Shown here one piece after another: positions 26,286-35,700 of a DNA stretch of 64,000 nucleotides. The stretch comes from Bacteroidota bacterium (GTDB taxonomy: Bacteria; Bacteroidota; Bacteroidia; Chitinophagales; Chitinophagaceae). The notes beneath the pieces were generated by a model. It was not told where the DNA came from, ran no database searches, and saw nothing but the letters and a program-made list of their open reading frames with translations. Position numbers and translations under genes: made by a program. Location of the stretch: NCBI GenBank assembly GCA_018267575.1, contig JAFDYF010000111.1, forward strand, positions 1-64,000, given 5' to 3'. Position 1 is the first letter of the stretch, and each line of letters begins with the position of its first letter.

Positions 26286-28091
26286 ATGAGGTTCATGAAA
26301 GGAAGATTATTGCTTTTGTTCACTGTGCTTTTCTTTTTATATGCAAAAGCTCAATCACAGAACTATAGTATCGTGATCAAAAATGGCCATGTCATTGATC
26401 CCAAAAATAAGATTGATGACATCATGGATATCGGGATTACGGATGGGAAACTATCTGCCATAGAAAGAAATATCGATACAAAAAATGCGGCACAGATTGT
26501 TGATGCAACGGGCATGTATGTGGTTCCCGGGTTGATTGATATCCATACCCATGTATTTTGGGGTGTCAAAAAAGATCATCAATATGCGGATGGCAATCTG
26601 GCTATCCAACCAGATGGTTTTACTTTTCGCAACGGCGTCACGACTATTGTGGATGCGGGCAGTTCGGGATGGCGAACCTTTCCCACGTTTAAAGCGCAGA
26701 CGATTGACCAATCACAAACTAGGGTACTCGCTTTTTTGAATATTGTGGGGGAGGGAATGCGTGGCGGTTACGAACAGGACACTACTGATATGGATCCGCA
26801 GATTTCTGCCCTCGTTGCCAAAAAATATAAAAAGGATATTGTAGGGTTTAAGTTGGCGCATTACAATGGTCATGGTTGGTTGCCAACAGATAGGGCTGTA
26901 GAAGCAGGGCGCTTGGCTGGAGGCATTCCAGTAATGGTTGATTTTGGTGGGAGCAATCCTCCGCTTTCCATTGAGGAGTTGTTTATGCAGCATCTTCGCC
27001 CTGGTGATATTTTTACCCACTGTTTTGCGCAATTGAATTCGCGGGAATACATCGTTGATCTGCAAACCAACCAAGTGAAACCTTTTGTTTGGGAAGCCCG
27101 TAAGCGGGGCATTTATTTTGACGTGGGTTATGGCGGCATCAGTTTTGCTTTTTCTCAAGCAATACCTGCCATCAAGGAGGGTTTCTATCCCAACTCCATC
27201 AGTACCGATTTGCATGTGGGAAGCATGAATGGCTCAATGAAGGATATGTTAACTACCATGTCAAAATTTTTAGCGATGGGTATGGATTTAAAAGCAGTGA
27301 TCGATGCGGGTACTTGGGCACCTGCCCGTGAAATCAAAAGAGAAGAATTGGGCAATCTCTCTATTGGCACCGATGCCGATATTGCCATATTGAGCATCCG
27401 GAAAGGCAGGTTCGGACTATTTGATTATACAGGTACTAGATTAATGACGGATCAAAAATTAGAATGCGAGCTCACCATCCGTAATGGAAAAATTGTGTAC
27501 GACCTGAATGGCATTGCTGACCCTATCCAACCAAAAGCTAAAAAAGCAGTGGTTGAGCAAGTAAACACATCGGATCCCAAATGGTTTGCCAACAAAGCAT
27601 GGTTGCATGGTTTGTCATTAAACCCACATAGGAGCATCAATGAAAAGGAATTTGCGAAGCAGTATCAAAAAAATAATGTTTGGTGGGATGAGGCTTTTGC
27701 TTTTTTGAAAACCCATGATCTGGATAGCCTGCCCACAGGTGAATATGTGATCGATCCGGGGAATGTAATAGCCACCGTTTGGGAAGGTAATCCTAAAGAA
27801 CTGAAAGATATCAATTGGGAAGCCCATCGAAAATTTAACGACCTTCAATATATCATCAAAGGGAAAGTGCGTATGGGATTGGCTTCTATTTCGGATCCTC
27901 GGTCGGTGGTCAAGTTGCCTTATAATGATCAAACTGATGTTGAAAATTTTTTGGTTAGTGGCGAAAAATATTATGATGCGCAACCGGGTACTTTCTTTAT
28001 TTTTTCACCCATGGATATACATCGACCAGCCATCAGGTTGAGGGAAAATGATAACATAAAAAAGATAGTGATCAAAGTGAGAGTGCCATAG
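26286..28091 (+). CDS. Secreted amidohydrolase fused to a YhcH/DUF386 domain
   Basis: A 601-residue two-domain protein with a Sec signal peptide (cleavage near YAKAQS). Residues to about 412 are a close paralogue of the amidohydrolase at 22752-24014, with GLIDIHTHVFWG, VGFKLAHYNG, IFTHCF and STDLHVGSMN. Residues about 425-601 form a YhcH/YjgK/YiaL (DUF386) cupin: EAHRKFNDLQYIIKGKVRMG and FFIFSPMDIHRP carry the likely metal ligands. That family is tied to sialic acid and keto-sugar use, where anomerase-like roles were proposed. Stand-alone forms are usual, so the fusion links the amidohydrolase product to a sugar-like molecule. An in-frame ATG at 26295 is an alternative start. Confidence 0.83.
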   Translation: MRFMKGRLLLLFTVLFFLYAKAQSQNYSIVIKNGHVIDPKNKIDDIMDIGITDGKLSAIERNIDTKNAAQIVDATGMYVVPGLIDIHTHVFWGVKKDHQYADGNLAIQPDGFTFRNGVTTIVDAGSSGWRTFPTFKAQTIDQSQTRVLAFLNIVGEGMRGGYEQDTTDMDPQISALVAKKYKKDIVGFKLAHYNGHGWLPTDRAVEAGRLAGGIPVMVDFGGSNPPLSIEELFMQHLRPGDIFTHCFAQLNSREYIVDLQTNQVKPFVWEARKRGIYFDVGYGGISFAFSQAIPAIKEGFYPNSISTDLHVGSMNGSMKDMLTTMSKFLAMGMDLKAVIDAGTWAPAREIKREELGNLSIGTDADIAILSIRKGRFGLFDYTGTRLMTDQKLECELTIRNGKIVYDLNGIADPIQPKAKKAVVEQVNTSDPKWFANKAWLHGLSLNPHRSINEKEFAKQYQKNNVWWDEAFAFLKTHDLDSLPTGEYVIDPGNVIATVWEGNPKELKDINWEAHRKFNDLQYIIKGKVRMGLASISDPRSVVKLPYNDQTDVENFLVSGEKYYDAQPGTFFIFSPMDIHRPAIRLRENDNIKKIVIKVRVP

Positions 28092-28163
28092 CTAACTTTT
28101 CTTACTAAAAATAGAGTCTGGTGAACAAGGACTGAATCAAAAATGCGACAACAATAAAGCAAT

Positions 28164-29093
28164 ATGAAACCTTATAAAATAATATGCTGGGCATTTGCTC
28201 TTTGCTTTTGTATTTCAAATCACTTGAAAGCACAAACCATTTCCAGGGAAGAACTGATTTTCCTTACATCAGAATGGAAGGGAGAGCGGTTTGCGGATGG
28301 CAGACCAAAAATTGCCGATGACTTATTGGTAAGAGCAAAAAATATTGGGATTGACGATGCTTGGACGGTGCTAAGGAATTTGGGCTATAACAACCAATTT
28401 GAATCAGGTTGGAAAATGGTGAACGATAGTATCACCGTAACTGGTCGCGCCCTCACGGCTATGTTTATGCCCAGTCGACCAGATATAGAAAAAAGTATCA
28501 AGGAAAGAGGGCATAAGGAAGGACGAAAAGGGAATACCAATTCATGGCCCATCGATATTCTGACAAAAGGAGATGTGTATGTGGCAGATGGTTTTGGAAA
28601 AATAGATGGCGGCACCTTGATTGGTAGCACATTGGGCAATTCCATTTTTGCAAAATCGGGCAACGGAGTCGTTTTTAATGGAGCGGCTAGGGATGTGGAA
28701 GGTCTTGCCGATATCAAAGGCTTCAATGCATTTGTACGCGATTTTCATCCCTCCTATATTCGGGATATGGTGCTCATGGGGCTGAACACACCGATCCGTA
28801 TTGGGCAGGCCATTGTGCTTCCGGGCGATTTGGTGATTGCAGACAGGGAAGGAGTATTGTTTGTACCGGCACAACTTGCTGAACAAGTGGTCGCCACTTC
28901 TGAATTTGTGGTGCTTAAAGATAAATTTGGTTTTGAAATGGTAAAAACAAACCGCTACTCTACTGGTCAGATAGACAGTGAGTGGACGGATGAAATTAAA
29001 ACAAGCTTTATAAAATGGTTGGAGCTTCATCCTGATTTAGGCCGCATGACAAGAGCGCAACTGGATAAGGTCATGAGCAAAAGAACCTGGTAG
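28164..29093 (+). CDS. Secreted RraA-like protein (possible aldolase)
   Basis: A 309-residue protein with a Sec signal peptide (cleavage near HLKAQT). The RraA fold covers about residues 50-240: GRALTAMFMPS, GDVYVADGFGKIDGGTLIG, VVFNGAARDVEGLADIKGF and VLPGDLVIADREGVLFVP. The family includes metal-dependent 4-hydroxy-4-methyl-2-oxoglutarate/oxaloacetate aldolases as well as the RNase E inhibitor RraA. The Gly-rich loop and the Arg-Asp pair (RDV) of the aldolase group are present. An exported location makes an aldolase or decarboxylase on a keto acid more likely than RNase control. It follows the fusion gene after 72 bases. Confidence 0.8.
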   Translation: MKPYKIICWAFALCFCISNHLKAQTISREELIFLTSEWKGERFADGRPKIADDLLVRAKNIGIDDAWTVLRNLGYNNQFESGWKMVNDSITVTGRALTAMFMPSRPDIEKSIKERGHKEGRKGNTNSWPIDILTKGDVYVADGFGKIDGGTLIGSTLGNSIFAKSGNGVVFNGAARDVEGLADIKGFNAFVRDFHPSYIRDMVLMGLNTPIRIGQAIVLPGDLVIADREGVLFVPAQLAEQVVATSEFVVLKDKFGFEMVKTNRYSTGQIDSEWTDEIKTSFIKWLELHPDLGRMTRAQLDKVMSKRTW

Positions 29094-29142
29094 TTTTCAA
29101 ATTTATTTTTAGCCCAGATGGTTTTCTTTATCAAAAAGAAAA

Positions 29143-30402
29143 ATGAGTATGGCAGATACAATAGCAAGGCAGCGTTGGACACGCATGATCCCGATTGCAT
29201 TTATTACCTATAGTTTGGCCTATCTCGATCGGGCGAATTTTGGTTTTGCAGCCGCAGGGGGAATGGCGGAAGACTTGAAGATAACACCCAACATTTCTTC
29301 TTTATTGGGGTCACTTTTTTTTCTAGGGTATTTTTTCTTTCAGATACCCGGGGCTATGTACGCTTCAAATAAAAGTGCCAAGAAGCTCATCTTCTGGTCA
29401 TTGATTTTATGGGGCAGCCTTGCTGCAGCTACCGGACTTACCAGCAATGTGAACATGCTTATTGTCATCCGGTTTTTGTTGGGCGTAGTGGAAAGTGCGG
29501 TCATGCCTGCCATGTTGATTTTATTAAGCCGATGGTTTACCAAATCTGAGCGTTCGAGGGCCAACACTTTTTTGATTTTAGGCAACCCAGCTACCATATT
29601 ATGGATGTCGATTTTGTCGGGCTATTTGATCAGGGCGATAAATTGGAGGGGCATGTTTATTATGGAAGGGCTTCCCGCAATTATCTGGGCCTTTTTTTGG
29701 TGGCGATTGGTAAACGACAAACCCAAAGATGCCAACTGGTTAAGCGATGATGAAAAGCTGGCTCTGGAAAACCAGTTGCAGGCAGAGCAAGTTGGGATAA
29801 AACCTATCAAGAATTACAAAGAAGCTTTCAGATCAAAAATAGTAATACTGCTTTGTTTGCAATATGCATTGTGGAGCATTGGTGTTTATGGTTTTGTGAT
29901 GTGGTTGCCTTCGATGCTCAATGATGCTCCCAATATGAATATTGTAAAAACGGGCTGGCTGTCTTCAGTTCCTTATTTATTGGCCATTATATCAATGCTG
30001 CTTGCTTCCTATTTTTCGGATAAAACTTTGAATCGGAAATTATTTATTTGGCCTTTTTTGTTGATCGGGTCATTGGCTTTTTATGGTTCCTATCTGATAG
30101 GGCCCGGTCATTTTTGGATTGCCTTTATTTTGTTGGTCATAGCAGGCGGTGCCATGTATGCTCCTTATGGACCTTTTTTTGCGGTCATTACCGAAACATT
30201 ACCTAGCAATGTAGCAGGCGGTGCTATGGGATTGATCAATAGTTTGGGGGCCTTGGGTTCATTTATTGGAGCTTATATTGTAGGCTATCTGAACGGCACC
30301 ACCGGCAGCCATGCCGCTTCTTATATTTTTATGGCTAGCTCATTATTTATTTCCTCATTGTTAACGATGGTCGCATTAAAGAGTAAAAAAACCGATTCAT
30401 AA
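29143..30402 (+). CDS. MFS transporter, anion:cation symporter type
   Basis: A 419-residue, 12-TM carrier. The N-terminal segment YSLAYLDRANFGFAAAGGM and the loop GAMYASNKSAKKLIFWSLIL, then RFLLGVVESAVMPAMLILLS, are typical of the ACS family, which imports hexuronates, sugar acids, phthalate and similar organic anions with protons. It is the last gene of the exported cluster and the only one placed in the inner membrane. Its family fits uptake of an acidic end-product such as a keto-deoxy sugar acid. A second ATG two codons in (29149) is an equal start candidate. Confidence 0.87.
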   Translation: MSMADTIARQRWTRMIPIAFITYSLAYLDRANFGFAAAGGMAEDLKITPNISSLLGSLFFLGYFFFQIPGAMYASNKSAKKLIFWSLILWGSLAAATGLTSNVNMLIVIRFLLGVVESAVMPAMLILLSRWFTKSERSRANTFLILGNPATILWMSILSGYLIRAINWRGMFIMEGLPAIIWAFFWWRLVNDKPKDANWLSDDEKLALENQLQAEQVGIKPIKNYKEAFRSKIVILLCLQYALWSIGVYGFVMWLPSMLNDAPNMNIVKTGWLSSVPYLLAIISMLLASYFSDKTLNRKLFIWPFLLIGSLAFYGSYLIGPGHFWIAFILLVIAGGAMYAPYGPFFAVITETLPSNVAGGAMGLINSLGALGSFIGAYIVGYLNGTTGSHAASYIFMASSLFISSLLTMVALKSKKTDS

Positions 30403-30569
30403 ATACTGGCTACCTAATAAACGACTAAGGTTTGATTCTGTGATTATGCTTATAAATGATTTGAGAAAATGATTTAAATCTTAAATCCTTCTACTATTTT
30501 TTAAATCCACCCTTTGATTGATTTGATTTTACCTTTCATACTTTCTTTCATTTGCCTATAAAAAAACTC

Positions 30570-30583
30570 AGACAAACTTGTCT
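30570..30583. promoter_or_regulatory. Probable TetR operator
   Basis: AGACAAACTTGTCT is a perfect inverted repeat (AGACAA with TTGTCT) 20 bases before the TetR start codon, inside a longer TCAG...CTGA frame. Such AGAC/GTCT palindromes are common TetR binding sites. It would let the regulator repress its own transcript and the efflux genes behind it. Confidence 0.6.
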
Positions 30584-30603
30584 ACCTGACTTATTTTTGT
30601 CAA

Positions 30604-31167
30604 ATGTTGATTGCAGATTTGTCAGTAAGGGAACAGATTTTGGAAACAGCCAACCGCTTGTTTTACGAACAGGGCTATAACCTTACGGGCATCAATCAGA
30701 TTATTGAAGAAGCCGGCGTTGCCAAAGCAAGTCTCTATTATCATTTTCCCTCGAAAGAAGACCTTTGTGTGGAGTACTTAAAAAAGCGTTATAAAAATTG
30801 GTCTACTTTGCTGCAACGATTTCTTGCTAACGTCGAAGACCCCAAGGAGCGAATCATCAAAAGTTTTGAATGTCGTTCCAAATATTTGGTAGATACCCAT
30901 TTTGGAGGCTGTAGCTATACACGCATTATAGCCGAAATGCCCCAACGTAGCGTAAAGATCAACGATCAGGTTATTGCTAATAAGGAAAAGCAAAGAATGT
31001 TTTTTATCGAACAGATAAAAAAGATGAAAGGAACAAGAACAGTCGCTGTGAGTGATTTGGCAAATGCTATTTTTCTATTGTTCGATGGTGCTACCATGCA
31101 GTGCCAAGTATATCGCGACCTGCACCCAATGAAAAATGCGCTAAAGGCCGTGAAAATGCTTTTATAA
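30604..31167 (+). CDS. TetR-family repressor of the RND efflux operon
   Basis: A 187-residue regulator. The helix-turn-helix is in residues 8-55 (TANRLFYEQGYNLTGINQII and VAKASLYYHFPSKEDL). The ligand-binding part is short, as in LmrA/YxaF-like repressors, with a cysteine pair region around ECRSKYLVDTHFGGCSY. It is followed after 61 bases by a TolC-RND-MFP set and preceded by a palindromic operator, so local control of drug or metabolite efflux is likely. The inducer is unknown. Confidence 0.9.
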   Translation: MLIADLSVREQILETANRLFYEQGYNLTGINQIIEEAGVAKASLYYHFPSKEDLCVEYLKKRYKNWSTLLQRFLANVEDPKERIIKSFECRSKYLVDTHFGGCSYTRIIAEMPQRSVKINDQVIANKEKQRMFFIEQIKKMKGTRTVAVSDLANAIFLLFDGATMQCQVYRDLHPMKNALKAVKMLL

Positions 31168-31228
31168 TCTCATGGTTTCAGAATGATACAAACACTTTGC
31201 TTTGCCATGCCAGAACAAGAGAAACTAA

Positions 31229-32638
31229 ATGATGAATAAAACTATACTGCCAACCATTATTTTTTGTGCTGCTTTTTTTGCAGGTGATTTACTGTCATAT
31301 GCACAACCTTTACCTTTGCATTTAACCGATGCTATTAGGATTGGCTTGAGCAATTATCAATCCATCAAGGCTAAACGAAATTATGCGAAAGCCTCGGCTG
31401 CTTTGGTTCAAAATACCAAGAACCAATACCTGCCCGATATCACCGCTTCCATCCAACAGGCCTATGGTACTATCAATGGTCAGTTCGGTCCCTCAGGGGT
31501 TATTGGTTTTGGTACAGGTATTTCTTCCTCCGGCCCCAATTATGCTAGTCAAAGCTGGAATGCCGCATTTGGTTCCGTATACTTTGTAAGTACCAATTGG
31601 GAATTTGTTTCATTTGGTCGGTTACGTTCTAAAATCGAAGTTGCCAACAAACAATTACTATTGGATTCATCCAATCTTGATCAGGAAAAATTTATACAGA
31701 GCGTAAAAATAGCGGGTGCCTATCTAAATCTCCTGATAGCCCAACGCTTTGAGCAGAACGCACAAGCCAATATCGACAGAGCCAATTATGTTCAGCAAAC
31801 CGTGGTGGCTAGGGTATTGTCGGGCTTGAACGCAGGGGTGGATTCCTCCATTGCCAATGCCGATCTTTCGGCCGCCAAGCTTTCTTTGATCCAGGCAATC
31901 AATACTGAACAACAGCAACGAAACCAATTATGTCAACTCATCAATATCCCGCCTGATTCATTGGGCTTGGATACCAGTTATTTTTCAAAAGCACCCGCGG
32001 TATTCAATACCTCCTTTGCCATTAATAATAACCCGCAGGTACAGTTCTTCAAAAGTCGCATTGATCTAAGTACCTCATCAGAAAAATATTTGCAAAAAAG
32101 CATTAACCCAGGACTGAATTTGTTTGGCACTTTACAGGGCAAGGCCTCCGACTTTGGATATAATTATAATCCATTGAATGATGGCAGCTATTCAAAAAAC
32201 TATTTTGATGCCATTGGCCCCAGCAGGTATAATTATGTGTTTGGTGTTGGTCTTGCTTGGAACATCATGAGCTTGGCAAAAATAAAACAGCAGGTGAAAG
32301 CACAACAGTTTGTGACTGCTGCTTTTCAGGATGAGTACGATTTGATAAGCACACAATTAAAAGATCAGCTACTCTTGAGCGACCAACAGATTGCCAACAG
32401 TATCAAAAGCATCAATGAGGTACCTTTTGAATACAAAGCGGCCACGGATGCGTACTTACAGAAAACGGTTTTGTATAAAAATGGATTGACAAATATTGTG
32501 GATGTGCAACAAGCGCTCTATAACCTGAACCGTGCAGAGATTGACAAAAGCGTTGCCTATATAAATGTTTGGCAGGCATTGTTACTGAAAGCGGCCGCTT
32601 CTGGAGATCTGGATCTGTTTGTGAGGCAGGTGAAGTAG
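31229..32638 (+). CDS. TolC-family outer-membrane efflux channel
   Basis: A 469-residue outer-membrane protein with a Sec signal (cleavage near LLSYAQ). Two long helical hairpin repeats are visible, about residues 30-240 and 265-465, with the typical NLLIAQRFEQNAQANIDRA and KNGLTNIVDVQQALYNLNRA segments. It forms the exit duct for the RND pump and adaptor encoded next. ATG 31229 is used; a second ATG follows directly. Confidence 0.92.
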   Translation: MMNKTILPTIIFCAAFFAGDLLSYAQPLPLHLTDAIRIGLSNYQSIKAKRNYAKASAALVQNTKNQYLPDITASIQQAYGTINGQFGPSGVIGFGTGISSSGPNYASQSWNAAFGSVYFVSTNWEFVSFGRLRSKIEVANKQLLLDSSNLDQEKFIQSVKIAGAYLNLLIAQRFEQNAQANIDRANYVQQTVVARVLSGLNAGVDSSIANADLSAAKLSLIQAINTEQQQRNQLCQLINIPPDSLGLDTSYFSKAPAVFNTSFAINNNPQVQFFKSRIDLSTSSEKYLQKSINPGLNLFGTLQGKASDFGYNYNPLNDGSYSKNYFDAIGPSRYNYVFGVGLAWNIMSLAKIKQQVKAQQFVTAAFQDEYDLISTQLKDQLLLSDQQIANSIKSINEVPFEYKAATDAYLQKTVLYKNGLTNIVDVQQALYNLNRAEIDKSVAYINVWQALLLKAAASGDLDLFVRQVK

Positions 32639-32646
32639 GGTGAAAG

Positions 32647-32742
32647 AGTCGGGAGTTTATAGTCAATAGTCTAGAGTCGTGAGTCGGGCAAATTTTGTGG
32701 AAGTAATTTACCATTTTCACTATTCACCATTGACTATTCCCC
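32647..32742. repeat. Period-7 element between TolC and RND genes
   Basis: Six exact heptamers of the form AGTYnnn run from 32647 to 32688 (AGTCGGG, AGTTTAT, AGTCAAT, AGTCTAG, AGTCGTG, AGTCGGG). After 19 bases, five heptamers of reverse-complement type follow (TTACCAT, TTTCACT, ATTCACC, ATTGACT, ATTCCCC; 32708-32742). It fills nearly the whole 123-base gap inside an operon. Confidence 0.75.
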
Positions 32743-32761
32743 ATTCAAAAAAAATACTAGT

Positions 32762-35700
32762 ATGAATTTAATCAGAACCGCTTTAAGAAAACCCATTACC
32801 ATTCTTGTATTGGTGGCCGGGTTGTTCTTTTTTGGTATCAAAGCAGTGACCAGCATCAAGATTGATATATTCCCAGACATGAACCTTCCGGTGATCTATC
32901 TCTCCCATCCCTATGGTGGTTTTACTCCCGACCAGATGGAATCTTATTTTGGCAAAAGTTATGTGAACCTTTTGCTTTTCGTTTCTGGTGTAAAAAGTAT
33001 CGAGACACAGAACATACAGGGATTGACCTTGATAAAAATCACTTTTTACGAAGGCACCAATATGGCGCAGGCGGCAGCAGAAGTAACTTCCTATTCCAAT
33101 CGAGCGCAGGCTTCTTTTCCGCTAGGTTCGCAACCTCCCTTTATAATCCGATTCGATGCATCCACACTGCCTGTTGGGCAATTGGTATTGAGTAGCCCCA
33201 AGCGATCCAATAACGAGTTGCAGGATATGGCGAACATCTATATTCGATCTAGTTTTACTTCTGTGCCCGGTCTTGTTTCTTCTGCGCCTTTTGGTGGCAA
33301 TGCAAGGACCATTGTGATCAAGGCCGATCCAGTTTTGATGCGTGCACATAATTTAACAGCGGATCAATTGGTTGCTGCACTGAGGGTAAACAATCAGGCC
33401 ACACCTGCCGGTAATGTGCGGATTGGTAATTTAAATTACCTCACCCCCTCGAACACGACCATAAAAGCAGTCAAGGACTTTGAGAATATACCACTGTACA
33501 CGGGCGGGGTACAGAACCTATATTTGAAAGATGTGGCCACAGTGGAAGATGGTGCTGATGTCACGGTTGGCTATGTATTGGTAAATGGGAAACGTTCGGT
33601 ATATCTACCCATTACAAAATCGGCTGCGGCCTCCACTTGGGAAGTGGTAAAAAATTTAAAAGCTGCGCTCCCCCGGTTTCAAAGTTTCTTACCGGAAGAT
33701 GTAAAACTTTCATTCGTATTTGATCAATCTACCTACGTAATCAATGCAGTAAAAAGTCTATTGAGCGAAGGAGCGATCGGTGCCATCCTTACAGGGCTGA
33801 TGGTTTTGTTTTTTTTGGGCGATGTACGAGGTGCATTGATTGTGATACTCACTATACCTACCTGTATTATTTCTTCTATATTATTTCTATCCCTTTTTCA
33901 TCAGACCATCAATATCATGACCTTGAGCGGTCTGGCGCTGGCCATTGGTATTTTGGTGGATGAATCGACGGTAACCATCGAAAATATCCATCAACATATG
34001 GATATGGGAAAACCAAAATCCTTGGCGGTTTGGGATGCATGTAAGGAAATTGCATTTTCAAAACTGCTCATCCTCTTCTGTATCTTGGCTGTGTTTGCAC
34101 CCGCATTAAGTATGAATGGGATCCCCGGTTCTTTGTTCCTTCCACTGGCACTGGCCATTGCTTTTGCGATGATCACTTCCTATGTGATGGCGCAAACATT
34201 GGTTCCCGTGCTTTCCAATTGGTTGATGAAAGAGGAACATGGTAATGGAAAAAATAAGGATCATAAAAAAACAGATGATGAAATATTTCGAGAATCAGGG
34301 ATACCTGTTGGTTCCGAAAAAGATATGTTTGCCCAGCATGAATTGTTGGTGGAAAAAACAGAAGCACAGGATTTCACTAAATTAAAGGGCTTTGATAAGA
34401 TCCGTATCCGGCTTATCAATTTCCTGAAAAGGATGATACCTTATCGGGCACCCATATCGATTGCTTATGTAGTTGGTTCCTTGCTGTTGGCTTATTTGAT
34501 GATCAACCATATTGGTCGGGATGTGTTGCCAAAATCAAATGCGGGGCAATTTCAGGTTAGGCTGGATGCGCCAGATGGCACACGCATCGAAAAAACAGAG
34601 TTGGTTACTTTGAAAGCGATCGATGTGATTGATAGTTTGGTGGGAAAAAATAATGTGGACATCAGTTCTGCTATGATAGGGGTCCATGGCTCACAGTTTT
34701 CTACCAATCCGATTTACTTATTTATGGCAGGTCCTCAAGAAGCGGTTTTACAGGTTGCATTGAAAGAAGGATATAAAACCGATTTGGATGAACTGAAAGA
34801 TCGGTTCAGGGAAAAAATGAAAGCCATTTTACCGGACACCCGTTTGTCATTCGAACCCATAGAACTTACAGACAAGATCCTGAGTCAAGGTTCGCCCACG
34901 CCGATCGAAATAAAAGTGCTGAGCAAGAACAAACCACAAAATGTAGAATATGCAAATAAAGTGGTGGATGCATTAAAACAAATCCCCTACTTACGTGATG
35001 TGCAAATAAGGCAGGCAATCCATTATCCCGCCATCAATATCAATATCGATCGTGTACGGGCAGCACAATTAGGAGTTACACCCGATCAGGTTTCGAGGTC
35101 ATTGACCGCTTCCACATCATCTTCCCGCTTCACTGAAAAAAACAATTGGATCGATCAGAAGCAGGGACTTAATTATTTGGTACAGGTGGAAATACCAGAG
35201 AACAAAATGACCAGTATCAACGATATTGGCGAAACACCGATAATGCCCAATGCCTCTCGACCTGTGCTCAGTGATTTGGCAACGATAAGCCCAACCACTG
35301 TATATGGCGAGAATGATGATATCGGCGCAACACCCGTGTTATCCGTAACAGCCAATTTATATAAAAAAGATTTGGGAACGGCCACCAAGGATGTAGATGA
35401 TGCCATTGCAAAGATTGGTAAGTTGCCCCGTGGTTTGTTTATAGAAAAAAGAGGGTTAAGCCCTGTGCTTACCGAAACATTGGACAGTCTTCAATCTGGT
35501 TTGCTGGTAGCCATTGTGGTTATTTTCCTGATGCTGGCCGCTAATTTCCAATCTTTCAAAGTATCGCTGGTTGTACTCTGTACAGCCCCCGCTGTATTGG
35601 TTGGCTCGCTCGCCATTTTGTTTCTTACGAATTCAACGCTCAACCTTCAATCCTATATGGGCATGATCATGTCCGTGGGTGTTTCCATTTCCAATGCGGT

